DNA from: Candidatus Latescibacterota bacterium
GTDB taxonomy: Bacteria; JAAXHH01
Assembly: GCA_022821935.1 (NCBI GenBank)
Contig: JAJECR010000314.1
Span: 1-8,221, forward strand
Direction of reading: 5' to 3'
DNA length: 8,221 bases
Part shown: piece after piece, positions 1-6,316 of the stretch
How positions within the stretch are numbered: position 1 is the first letter of the stretch
Layout: every line of letters begins with the position of its first letter
Position numbers and translations under genes: made by a program
The notes under the pieces: generated by a model
Seen by the model: only the letters and a program-made list of their open reading frames with translations
Databases searched by the model: none
What the model was told of the DNA's origin: nothing

Positions 1-146
1 TACTTCATGGTATGGTGTTCGCCGATCCAGAACTCGGTGAAGCCTAGTTCTTCGCAGCGCACGATCAGCTCGAGATCCTCGTCGTAGCACTGGGCCGGAG
101 GCTTGACCGGGTCGTGGAAGGGCATGATGAACATCCCGTAGTTCAT
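1..146 (-). CDS. LLM-class flavin-dependent monooxygenase, N-terminal fragment (cut by window edge)
   Basis: Only the first 48 codons are in the window; the gene continues beyond base 1. The ATG at 144-146 follows a TTGGAG Shine-Dalgarno site (153-158) with 6 bases between, so the start is well supported. The peptide begins MNYGMFIMPFHDPVKPP and contains the QCYDEDLEL and EFWIGEHHT motifs of luciferase-like monooxygenases. It matches the next gene upstream (251-1339) at 39 of 48 positions, so it is a tandem paralogue. By family it would be an FMN/FAD- or F420-dependent oxygenase acting with reduced flavin from a separate reductase. No reductase is visible here. The substrate is unknown. It is probably co-transcribed with the two complete paralogues to its right. 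Confidence 0.88.
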   Translation of the reverse strand, partial: MNYGMFIMPFHDPVKPPAQCYDEDLELIVRCEELGFTEFWIGEHHTMK

Positions 147-152
147 ATTGTG

Positions 153-158
153 CTCCAA
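153..158 (-). promoter_or_regulatory. Ribosome binding site of the partial monooxygenase
   Basis: TTGGAG on the minus strand lies 6 bases before the ATG at 146. The rest of the 104-base gap (147-250) between this gene and the stop of the next paralogue shows no convincing promoter or terminator. Confidence 0.6.
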
Positions 159-250
159 TGTAGTGTGTGTGGTGCCTCGTCCTGGCTTGTGTGAATGGCG
201 GCCAGCCCCCGGATGCGGCGCGGGCCTGGATGCGTCGCGAGCCGCCGGTT

Positions 251-1339
251 TCAGCGGTTCATCGCCGGCATGACTTCATTGACGAACAACTCGGTGCTGC
301 GGAGCCACGCGGCCTTGTCCTCCGCGTCGTTCCAGTCGTATCCCATCAGGATCAGCGTGCCGAAGTCACCCGTCTCCTCCCGCAGTGCGTTGAGGCGGCG
401 GACCACTTTGTCCACGTCGCCATGGATGATCTGTTCCTGTAGAAAGTAGTCCCGTCCGCACTCCGAGTCGGGCATGTCGGGGTCGCGTTTGAAGAACCTG
501 CGGCCGGGTCCCGGCCCCTTGTCCAGTACCCCGCCGAGGAAATCGAAAAAACGGCCGAGATAACTCGTCCACGCCCGTCTCTTCGCCTCTTCCCTGTCGT
601 CTCCGATAAAGATGCTGCGACAGACGCGCCATTCGTTCCGGTCTGGCCTATGGCCCGCTTTGAGCGCCGCTTGCTCGTACACCCTCCAGTTGTCCGCCAC
701 GACGTTACCTGGGCTGAGGTTTGCGCTGATGGGCGACCAGCCCTTCCGCCCGGCATACTTCATGGTCGCCGAGTTCATATTCATGGCCGGCGCGCAGATG
801 GGTGGATAGGGCCGCTGCAGCGGTTTCTGGAGGATGCCCAGGTGCGACTCCCGGTCGACCCACTTCTCCAGGCCGATCTGCCAGAACCGTCCATCGTACC
901 GGTACGGCGGACCCTGCGTCCACAGCTGAAGAATGATCTCCGCGGCCTCCTCGAACATCGCGCTGTTTACCTTGGGATCATCAATACCGAAAAGCTCCAT
1001 GTCCGGATACACGCTGCCGGGACCGAAGCACAGGTTCAGGCGGCCGTGGGACAGGTGGTCCAGGAAGGCCAGGCGCGTGGCCACGTGGCCCGGGTGATGG
1101 TAGGGCAGACACGTGGGCGCCGTACCCAGCCGGATGGTGTCGGTCAGGGCCAAAGCCTTGCCGATGAAGGCTTCGGGCAGCGCGATATTCTCCCACTGGT
1201 GGGTATGGTGCTCGCCGATCCAGAACTCGGAAAACCCCATCTCCTCGGCCAGCACCACCAGTTCCAGATCCTCGTCGTAGCACTGGGCCGGCGGCTTCGC
1301 CAGGTCGTGGAAGGGCATGATGAACATGCCGTAATTCAT
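251..1339 (-). CDS. LLM-class flavin-dependent oxidoreductase (luciferase-like monooxygenase)
   Basis: A complete 362-residue protein, close to the usual length of luciferase/limonene-monooxygenase-like proteins. The single TIM-barrel domain spans nearly the whole chain. Visible family signatures are the EFWIGEHH block around residues 38-45, LGTAPTCLPYHHP (71-83), AFLDHLSHGR (91-100) and the GPG loop (106-108). The C-terminus has the family pattern of a HGDVDKVVRRL helix, a FGTLIL strand, and ELFVNEVMP near the end. Such enzymes oxygenate an organic substrate with O2 and reduced flavin. The flavin reductase partner and the substrate cannot be read from the sequence. The ATG at 1339 has only a weak upstream GGGA. 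It lies 98 bases after the stop of the next paralogue and is probably in the same transcript. FMN versus F420 as cofactor is not decidable by eye. Confidence 0.93.
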   Translation of the reverse strand: MNYGMFIMPFHDLAKPPAQCYDEDLELVVLAEEMGFSEFWIGEHHTHQWENIALPEAFIGKALALTDTIRLGTAPTCLPYHHPGHVATRLAFLDHLSHGRLNLCFGPGSVYPDMELFGIDDPKVNSAMFEEAAEIILQLWTQGPPYRYDGRFWQIGLEKWVDRESHLGILQKPLQRPYPPICAPAMNMNSATMKYAGRKGWSPISANLSPGNVVADNWRVYEQAALKAGHRPDRNEWRVCRSIFIGDDREEAKRRAWTSYLGRFFDFLGGVLDKGPGPGRRFFKRDPDMPDSECGRDYFLQEQIIHGDVDKVVRRLNALREETGDFGTLILMGYDWNDAEDKAAWLRSTELFVNEVMPAMNR

Positions 1340-1411
1340 GGATTATTCCCGGTAGTCCTTCAACGCTCTATCGACGCGGTATCTACGATGTATATACGCA
1401 CCTGGCCTACA

Positions 1412-1427
1412 TGCCGCGTTTACGGCA
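1412..1427 (-). other. Short hairpin between two monooxygenase genes
   Basis: On the minus strand, TGCCG and CGGCA form a 5-bp GC-rich stem with a 6-base loop (TAAACG), starting about 10 bases after the stop codon at 1438. No T-run follows, so it is at most a weak pause or mRNA-end stabilising element. The AT-rich stretch at about 1380-1400 on the same side could hold a weak promoter for the gene at 251-1339, but no -35/-10 pair with good spacing was found. Confidence 0.25.
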
Positions 1428-1437
1428 GCCGGCCCGG

Positions 1438-2526
1438 TCAGGCGTATCCCAGCGACTTGTTCAACCGGGGCATGACCTCCCGGGCGAACAGCTCGAGGCA
1501 GTCGATCCACGCCTCCCGGTCGTCCCAGTCGTGGGCCGTGAAGATGAGCGTGCCGAATTCCCCGGTCTCCTCCATCATGCGGTGCAATTGCCGCACGCAT
1601 TCATCGGGATCGCCCGCGATGACCTGTTCGTCCATCATGTAGTCCTGGGTACATTCGGAATCGGGCATGTCCGTGTCCCGTTTCCACAGGACTCTTCCGG
1701 GCCCCAGGTCGGCCATTTTCATGATGTATTCCAGGCATTTTCCCATGGAAGAATCCCGGGCCATCTTCCGGGCTTCCGCCGTGTTTTCCGCCACGAAGAT
1801 GTTCCGCGAGATCTTCCACTTGCTCCGGTCCGGCTCCTGCCCGTCTGAACGGGCGCCGCCGGCGTAGGTTTCCCAGTGGTTCACGAGCACGTTGGCCGCG
1901 ACCATGTGGTGACTGAAAGGCGAATACCCCTTCTGGCCCGCGATGCGGGTACCCGCCGAGTCCCGCATGATCACCGGGACGGACAGGGGCGGATGGGGTT
2001 TCTGAAGGGGTTTCAGGTAGACGCCGATGCCCATGTCCTCTCGGACTTCGTGGTCCACGTGCACCTGCCAGAAGCGGCCGTCTATGTGATAGGGCGGATC
2101 AGTCGTCCACAGGGTCATGATCATCTGGATCGCCTCGCCCACCATGGCGCCGGAGTCCTCGGGCCGGATCCCGTACATCTCCATGTCGGTCGGAATGGCG
2201 CCAGGTCCGAAACAGATGTTCAGCCTGCCGTGGGAGAGATGATCGAGGAAGGCCAGGCGGCCGGCCACATGGGCCGGATGATGGTAAGGCAGGCACACGG
2301 GCGCGGCGCCGAGCCGCATGCGTTCGGTCAGGCCGAGGGCCTTGCCGAGGAAAATCTCGGGCATGACGATGTTCTCGTAGCTCGAGGAATGATGCTCGCC
2401 CACCCAGAACTCACTGAAGCCGAGCTCCTCCGAACGCACAAGCATTTCCATGTCCTCATCGTAGCACTGTCCCGGAGGCTTCGTCGGATCGTGCACGGGC
2501 ATCAGGAACACGCCGTAATCGATCAT
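1438..2526 (-). CDS. LLM-class flavin-dependent oxidoreductase (second complete paralogue)
   Basis: A complete 362-residue protein, the same length as its neighbour at 251-1339 and alignable with it from end to end. It carries the same signatures: QCYDEDMEM (20-28), EFWVGEHH (39-46), LPYHHPAHVAGR, AFLDHLSHGR, and C-terminal FGTLIF followed by LFAREVMPRL. Both complete copies also share a DMPDSEC block in the C-terminal third, which looks specific to this paralogue group. The ATG at 2526 has a strong GAGGAG Shine-Dalgarno site (2533-2538), 6 bases upstream. The two copies are clearly diverged, much more than the fragment at 1-146 is from 251-1339, which suggests an older duplication and possibly different substrates. 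The reaction class is inferred from the family; the substrate is unknown. Confidence 0.93.
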   Translation of the reverse strand: MIDYGVFLMPVHDPTKPPGQCYDEDMEMLVRSEELGFSEFWVGEHHSSSYENIVMPEIFLGKALGLTERMRLGAAPVCLPYHHPAHVAGRLAFLDHLSHGRLNICFGPGAIPTDMEMYGIRPEDSGAMVGEAIQMIMTLWTTDPPYHIDGRFWQVHVDHEVREDMGIGVYLKPLQKPHPPLSVPVIMRDSAGTRIAGQKGYSPFSHHMVAANVLVNHWETYAGGARSDGQEPDRSKWKISRNIFVAENTAEARKMARDSSMGKCLEYIMKMADLGPGRVLWKRDTDMPDSECTQDYMMDEQVIAGDPDECVRQLHRMMEETGEFGTLIFTAHDWDDREAWIDCLELFAREVMPRLNKSLGYA

Positions 2527-2532
2527 GTTTCT

Positions 2533-2538
2533 CTCCTC
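2533..2538 (-). promoter_or_regulatory. Strong ribosome binding site
   Basis: GAGGAG on the minus strand, 6 bases before the ATG at 2526. It is the best Shine-Dalgarno site among the three monooxygenase genes. The 129-base gap 2527-2655 also holds a 10-base direct repeat, CCTGGCTGAT on the plus strand at 2554-2563 and 2577-2586, of unknown meaning. No clear terminator was seen there. Confidence 0.65.
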
Positions 2539-2655
2539 TTCTTCATCCGGTTTCCTGGCTGATTCTTTTCAGATCACCTGGCTGATCCACACTCGGACCG
2601 CCGTCAGTTCCTCCTTGAGCCTGTTTCCCGGCAGGACTTCGCCCTGCATTCAGGT

Positions 2656-3330
2656 CTAAATCAGTCCCTTGCCGCGCTTTTTCGCTATGATCTCTTCTAC
2701 CCATCCGGGCTCGCACACCGCGTCGAATCCGCTGCCCGGGAACTGCGCCGCCCACTGGTAGACGGTCCTGCTCCGCGCTTCGTCTCCGCCGAACAGGGAG
2801 GGTTCCGTACGGACGGCGTCAAGTTGTTCGACCACGGCGTCCGCGATGCGGGCGTACAGGCGATCGGACCAGTCCGTCGATGCCGGCCCTTCCGACCTGT
2901 CCCCCGAGCGGCGCGCTTCCTGGTACCAGGCCATGGCGTTGAACTGGAACTTACGGGCCCGGGGATAGAAGGAGCACATCAGGTTCCAGTCGTCGCCTTC
3001 CCGTTCCTGGTCTCCGGAAGCCCGGAAGTCGGACCGGAGGAGGACGGACGGGATGTCGAGCATCTTGGCCATCATGAACTCCACCACCGTGCCCGAGTCC
3101 AGGTCCGTCCCGTCGAAGTTGAACAGGCCCAGGTCGCAGGCCATCACCTGCCTGAGGTCCTGGTTCCGGATGTCGACCATCCGTTCCGTGGCCTGCTCGA
3201 GGTCCTGCGGTACGACGCAGGCGTAACGGCCGCCCGAACGGCGATCGATGGCTCCGGCCAGGAGTTTGTTTCCGGCGAGGTGCTTGTGGTCGAACAGGTC
3301 GCCGGCGAAATACACGGTGTAGGTCGTCAT
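2656..3330 (-). CDS. Nucleoside 2-deoxyribosyltransferase-like protein
   Basis: A 224-residue protein starting MTTYTVYFAGDLF. The fold signature of the nucleoside 2-deoxyribosyltransferase family (Nuc_deoxyrib_tr) is visible: an N-terminal YFAG strand-turn (residues 7-10), an NQDL...ACDLGLFNFDG stretch (57-75) and DSGTVVEF (78-85). Glu84 is the expected nucleophile and Asp66/Asp78 are expected active-site acids. Family members swap or hydrolyse the N-glycosidic bond of (deoxy)nucleosides. Here the donor could equally be a modified nucleoside or another N-glycoside. The C-terminal 100 residues or so (WNLMCSFYPRARKF onward) are longer than in minimal family members and unrecognised. The start at 3330 is preferred over an in-frame ATG at 3402 because the family sequence begins there and the upstream codons read a frame-shifted duplicate. 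The ATG overlaps the stop of a 14-codon frame as ATGA, with no separate ribosome site, so translation is probably coupled. Confidence 0.8.
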   Translation of the reverse strand: MTTYTVYFAGDLFDHKHLAGNKLLAGAIDRRSGGRYACVVPQDLEQATERMVDIRNQDLRQVMACDLGLFNFDGTDLDSGTVVEFMMAKMLDIPSVLLRSDFRASGDQEREGDDWNLMCSFYPRARKFQFNAMAWYQEARRSGDRSEGPASTDWSDRLYARIADAVVEQLDAVRTEPSLFGGDEARSRTVYQWAAQFPGSGFDAVCEPGWVEEIIAKKRGKGLI

Positions 3331-3371
3331 GCGCCGTTGCCGCCCGCGAAATATACGGTGTTGGTAGTCAT
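3302..3371 (-). repeat. 41-base-period imperfect tandem duplication of a gene start
   Basis: Bases 3302-3330 and 3343-3371 match at 25 of 29 positions, offset by 41 bases. Both end (minus strand: begin) at an ATGA junction. The downstream copy is the real start of the deoxyribosyltransferase-like gene. The upstream copy encodes the near-identical start MTTNTVYFAG but stops after 14 codons. Three of the four differences are third-position, synonymous changes. Since 41 is not a multiple of 3, the two copies lie in different frames. Confidence 0.85.
3327..3371 (-). CDS. 14-codon reading frame bridging aldolase and transferase genes (possible coupling ORF)
   Basis: ATG at 3369-3371, stop TGA at 3327-3329, peptide MTTNTVYFAGGNGA. 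Its ATG overlaps the TGA of the aldolase-like gene (3368-3370) as ATGA, and its TGA overlaps the ATG of the transferase gene (3328-3330), again as ATGA. This would let a terminating ribosome restart twice. The peptide itself repeats the first residues of the transferase (one substitution in the first ten), so it is best seen as a relic of a partial tandem duplication. Whether it is translated is inference. A functional peptide is unlikely. Confidence 0.35.
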   Translation of the reverse strand: MTTNTVYFAGGNGA

Positions 3372-4258
3372 GAGCCGCCGTCGCCCGGAGGATTCTCCCC
3401 ATCGCGCCCGGTATGGCGCCTGCCGATTTCGGCGGCCTCCCTGGACCCGCTGCCGACCATGACGCCCTCGTCGATCATATCGGTCACGTTATCGGGAGTC
3501 ACCCCGTTCAGGAAGGCGACGCCGTTGTCCTTGCAGGCCTTGAGCACCGCGGTCCGCGCGGCGATCATCTCCGGCGGGTAGGGCGGGTCGTGGCGGTCCG
3601 GGTACCCGAAGGACATCCCCATGTCGCCCGGTCCCCATTCGGCGAAGGCGATGCCGGGCACCTTGAGGCTCTCGTCCACGTTGGCTAGCGCTCGCTGGTT
3701 CTCGATTTTGAGGCCGAGCATCAGTTCCCCTTCCGGGTTCAGGGGCCAGACGTCTGCCTTCTTCACGTAATCCGGCACCGGAAGTCCCCAGGAGCGCGCG
3801 GCGAAGCCCTGGCCGCCCGACCCGCGCTGTCCCGTGCCGAGTCCGTCGCCCACTCCGGCCATTTGAAAGGGATAACGGGCGGCTTCCACGAAGGCGCGCA
3901 CGGCGCCCGGTGTTTCCGCGTGGCACAGCACGATGCCGTGAACGCCCAGCGCAAGCAACTGTTTTACCATCCACGCGTTCGCCCGCATGACCGCTTCGCT
4001 GGTCCCGTTCGTGGGCAGCGTGACGACGATGCAAGGCGTCAGGTGTCCGCCCGGGGTAGGACCGGCGTCGACCAGCCCGTTCATGAAGGCTTTGAGGCCC
4101 TGCAGGTCAAAGGCGCCGTGCTCCATTTCGACGACCAGGTAGTCCTCCCATCTCCCGGTGGCTTCGACGCCATTTTCGTAGCTCAGCTCGCCGGCGCCGC
4201 CGTAATAGATCGGCTGGCCTCGCTCGAGCAGTTCCACGGCTCGGTTTATTCCAGGCAA
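3368..4258 (-). CDS. HpcH/HpaI aldolase-like protein, divergent
   Basis: About 296 residues from the TTG at 4256-4258, which has an AAGGAG site 6 bases upstream (4265-4270). An in-frame TTG at 4297 would add 13 residues but lacks a ribosome site and would put a repeat motif inside the gene. Family features (numbered from TTG 4258): MEHGAFD with His47 as the expected catalytic base, LKIEN with Glu186 and GPGDMGMSFG with Asp212 as expected metal ligands, and a GQRGSGG turn. The usual substrate-binding arginine after the third strand (normally an R-x-P motif) reads VTLP here, with Thr80. The family performs metal-dependent retro-aldol cleavage of 2-keto-hydroxy acids, giving pyruvate and an aldehyde. 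The missing arginine raises the possibility of another substrate or reaction. The C-terminus overlaps the next frame by 4 bases. Confidence 0.83.
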   Translation of the reverse strand: MPGINRAVELLERGQPIYYGGAGELSYENGVEATGRWEDYLVVEMEHGAFDLQGLKAFMNGLVDAGPTPGGHLTPCIVVTLPTNGTSEAVMRANAWMVKQLLALGVHGIVLCHAETPGAVRAFVEAARYPFQMAGVGDGLGTGQRGSGGQGFAARSWGLPVPDYVKKADVWPLNPEGELMLGLKIENQRALANVDESLKVPGIAFAEWGPGDMGMSFGYPDRHDPPYPPEMIAARTAVLKACKDNGVAFLNGVTPDNVTDMIDEGVMVGSGSREAAEIGRRHTGRDGENPPGDGGS

Positions 4259-4264
4259 TACATG

Positions 4265-4270
4265 CTCCTT
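4265..4270 (-). promoter_or_regulatory. Ribosome binding site that decides the TTG start at 4258
   Basis: AAGGAG on the minus strand, 6 bases before TTG 4258. A nearer ATG at 4261-4263 is out of frame and hits a stop after five codons, so it is not the start. Confidence 0.65.
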
Positions 4271-4314
4271 TTCGATAGCGCGTCCGTTAGCGTTCAATAG
4301 CGTGTTCTATAGCG
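4271..4314 (-). repeat. Three direct repeats of a 10-base motif in the aldolase leader (possible operator)
   Basis: CGCTATNGAA on the minus strand occurs at 4305-4314, 4293-4302 and 4271-4280, differing only at the N position. It sits between the dehydrogenase stop (4342) and the ribosome site (4265-4270). Starts are 12 and 22 bases apart, close to one and two helical turns, so all copies would face roughly the same side of the DNA. A regulator-binding array is a reasonable inference. No matching regulator gene is in the window. Confidence 0.5.
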
Positions 4315-4341
4315 CGCCCGAACCCTTAAAGGTCGAAAAAA

Positions 4342-5364
4342 TCAGGTGTATTCGAAAGGCAAGCGGTCCGACAGCCCCGTGTCCTCGGCCAGGCCCGCAA
4401 GGTTTGCCGCGGCCATGCGCGTCAAAGGGACGCCCTCACGCCGGGAGACCGCTTCGCTGTCGTATTCCATTTCGCCCGGAACATAGGTGCGCTCCACTCC
4501 GGCGGCTTTCGGCGCTTCCCGCATGCGGCGGATGAGTTCGTCGATGCGGTCGTAGTAACTGTCCAGCGGCATCATGGCGCCCACGTCGATGGCCACAAAG
4601 GTGTGTCCTTCGTCGCAGGTGTCGTCTGAAACCTTGGCCCAGGAAAGGATGTCCGTCGTGACCCCCGCGCCGGCCAGGACGCCGGCCAGGGACTCCACCA
4701 GCAACGCCAGGCCATAGCCCTTGTGCGCGCTGAAAGGCGTCAGGGCGCCGGTGACCGTGAATACGCCGGGGTCTGTCGTGGGAAGGCCTTCCGCGTCGGT
4801 GAGCCATCCATCCGGAAGCGGTTCGCCGCGGTCCTGGTATGAGGCAACCTTGCCCCCCGCCACCGTGCTCATGGCGATGTCGAGGACGATGGGTGGCTGG
4901 GAACGGGCAGGAACGCCATAGGAAAACGGGTTGTTGCCGATCGCCGCGCCCCGGCCGCCGGGGATGTTCATGACCACGTCGGTATTGCTCATGGCGATAC
5001 CGATCATGGGCCGGTCCGCGTTTTCCAGCGCCATGAGCGTGTAGGCCGAAGCCGCGCCGAAGTGGTTGCTTCGGCGCACCGTGGTCATGCCGAATCCACA
5101 GTGCGCAGCTTTGTCCATGGCCACCGTCATGCCGTAGTGCGAAGCCACCATGCCCACGGCCTGGCGGGCGTCGATCCGTGCCCAGGCCGGACCCTCGTCC
5201 GTGATCTCGGAAATTGCGCCCACGTCGATGCCGCCGTCGCGCATCAACTGTACGTAGCGTCTCAGGGCGACTGTTCCGTGGGTGAAGATCCCCCGCATGT
5301 CGGTACGGATCAACACGTCCGCGGTCAGGCGCGCGTCCGCGCCTGAGAGTCCCGCCTCGACCAT
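4342..5364 (-). CDS. Malate/L-lactate dehydrogenase-family (Ldh_2) oxidoreductase
   Basis: 340 residues from the ATG at 5364. The family covers NAD(P)-dependent 2-hydroxyacid dehydrogenases such as malate, L-lactate, ureidoglycolate and 2,3-diketogulonate reductases, with a fold unrelated to classical LDH. Visible motifs: MRGIFTHG (23-30, usual GxxSHG with His29), RRSNHFGAASAY (97-108, active-site NHFG), GNNPFSYGVPA (143-153), DIAMST (162-167) and HKGYGLALLVESLAG (214-228). The open frame continues upstream to 5502 and reads LRTPPEPLADFCTAAMVEAG, which matches the usual N-terminal helix of the family, so ATG 5364 is likely internal. No ATG, GTG or TTG exists upstream in frame. A CTG at 5455-5457, 4 bases after AAGGGAAG, would give 371 residues. 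It lies between two aldolase genes and would interconvert 2-keto and 2-hydroxy acids. Confidence 0.88.
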   Translation of the reverse strand: MVEAGLSGADARLTADVLIRTDMRGIFTHGTVALRRYVQLMRDGGIDVGAISEITDEGPAWARIDARQAVGMVASHYGMTVAMDKAAHCGFGMTTVRRSNHFGAASAYTLMALENADRPMIGIAMSNTDVVMNIPGGRGAAIGNNPFSYGVPARSQPPIVLDIAMSTVAGGKVASYQDRGEPLPDGWLTDAEGLPTTDPGVFTVTGALTPFSAHKGYGLALLVESLAGVLAGAGVTTDILSWAKVSDDTCDEGHTFVAIDVGAMMPLDSYYDRIDELIRRMREAPKAAGVERTYVPGEMEYDSEAVSRREGVPLTRMAAANLAGLAEDTGLSDRLPFEYT

Positions 5365-5522
5365 CGCGGCCGTACAGAAATCCGCGAGCGGTTCAGGCGG
5401 TGTACGCAGTATGTAGAGCTGATCCGTCGATTGTGCCTGGTTGGCGTCGGTGTCCAGCGTACTTCCCTTTCCGCCCGGCGCGCGAAGCGAATCCGCCGGT
5501 GATCATGAAGTCGGTCGCCAGG

Positions 5523-6302
5523 TCAGCCGCCGCGGATTCCGGCGGTAACGCGGTCGAAACCGCTGATCATGTAGCTGTAGTCGCAGTCGACCTGGATCCA
5601 GTCGACGCCCCGGTTGCTCCAGCGCTGGCCGAAGGCGTACTGCGATCCCATGCCCATGCCGATGGACAGGCCCGCTTCGTGGCCCACGTCGAAGATGCGT
5701 TCCATGGCGGCCACGACCCCGGCGTCGTCGAGTTGCCCGAGCACGCCCATGGAACCGCTCAGGTCTACGGGGCCGATGACCAGGCTGTCCAGTCCCGGTA
5801 TGGCCGCGATGGCGTCCAGTTCCCGGTAGGCTTCGATGTGCTCGATCTGGACGGAGACGAACAGGTCCCGGTTCATTTCTTCCACGAAGGAATCGATATC
5901 CAAGAAGGCCCTGCCGTAGTTCGACGGACGATGGGGACCGAACCCCCGGTCACCCATCGGCGGGTAGCGGCAGGCGTCCACCACGCGGCGCACCTCGTCG
6001 GCGGAGCGGACCTGCGGGACGATGATCCCCGGCGCACCCGCGTCCAGAACGGGTTTCACGTGGCCGATATCGCTCGACGGCACGCGGACCAGGGCGGCGG
6101 TGCGGCCCGCCCGTGCGGCCACGAGGTGACCGGTCACCGACTCGAGGTTCATCGCCCGGTGCTCGGTGTCGATCCAGATGAAATCGGCCGAGTCGCACAG
6201 GGCCTCGGTCACGGCCGGATCGGTTAATGTCACGCTGGCACCCAGGCAAAGTTCGCCCGAGGCAAGGTGCGCGCGAAACGCCTTTATTTCATTTGAGAAC
6301 AA
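5523..6302 (-). CDS. HpcH/HpaI aldolase/citrate lyase family protein
   Basis: 259 residues, the usual length for class II pyruvate-type aldolases (2-keto-3-deoxy-rhamnonate, 4-hydroxy-2-ketoheptanedioate and related). All expected residues are present: IDTEHRAMN with His48 as base, VRVP with Arg73 for the 2-keto acid, APGIIVPQV (90-98), the RYPPMGDRGFG loop (112-122), and metal ligands Glu154 (QIEH) and Asp180 (GPVDLSGSMG). It should therefore be a competent metal-dependent retro-aldolase, unlike the more divergent copy at 3368-4258. The start is TTG (6300-6302), backed by an AGGAGGAG site 6 bases upstream. An ATG at 6290-6292 is out of frame. The 39-base gap to the PhoX-like gene implies co-transcription. 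Substrate chain length is not predictable. Confidence 0.9.
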   Translation of the reverse strand: MFSNEIKAFRAHLASGELCLGASVTLTDPAVTEALCDSADFIWIDTEHRAMNLESVTGHLVAARAGRTAALVRVPSSDIGHVKPVLDAGAPGIIVPQVRSADEVRRVVDACRYPPMGDRGFGPHRPSNYGRAFLDIDSFVEEMNRDLFVSVQIEHIEAYRELDAIAAIPGLDSLVIGPVDLSGSMGVLGQLDDAGVVAAMERIFDVGHEAGLSIGMGMGSQYAFGQRWSNRGVDWIQVDCDYSYMISGFDRVTAGIRGG

Positions 6303-6308
6303 CCGCCG

Positions 6309-6316
6309 CTCCTCCT
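6309..6316 (-). promoter_or_regulatory. Strong ribosome binding site supporting a TTG start
   Basis: AGGAGGAG on the minus strand, 6 bases before TTG 6302. It is the strongest Shine-Dalgarno in the window, which may compensate for the weak start codon. It directly follows, and shares bases with, the last unit of the 9-base repeat array. Confidence 0.7.

Noticed and set aside
650..1642. Long plus-strand open frame (330 codons) opposite the monooxygenase genes
   Set aside because: It lies antisense to a gene with clear family motifs and crosses into the next one. Its composition (rich in Arg, Gly, His, Val) is typical of the reverse strand of GC-rich coding DNA, with no recognisable domain.
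2632..2650. Small hairpin (GCAGG/CCTGC) after the transferase gene as a terminator
   Set aside because: A stem of about five pairs with a 7-base loop and no following T-run; too weak to call.
3331..3402. N-terminal extension of the transferase from an ATG at 3402
   Set aside because: The extra 24 residues come from reading the duplicated segment out of frame and overlap the aldolase gene. The family sequence starts at 3330.
4330..4344. T-run (TTTTTT on the minus strand) just after the dehydrogenase stop, as a terminator
   Set aside because: No stable GC-rich stem precedes the T-run, so an intrinsic terminator is not supported.
5394..5506. A 37-codon minus-strand frame starting at ATG 5506
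   Set aside because: Basic, low-complexity peptide with no family resemblance, overlapping the likely N-terminus of the dehydrogenase. It matters only as a hint of a possible frameshift.
5400..6227. Plus-strand open frame (275 codons) opposite the aldolase at 5523-6302
   Set aside because: Antisense shadow. The minus-strand frame carries all the catalytic residues of its family.
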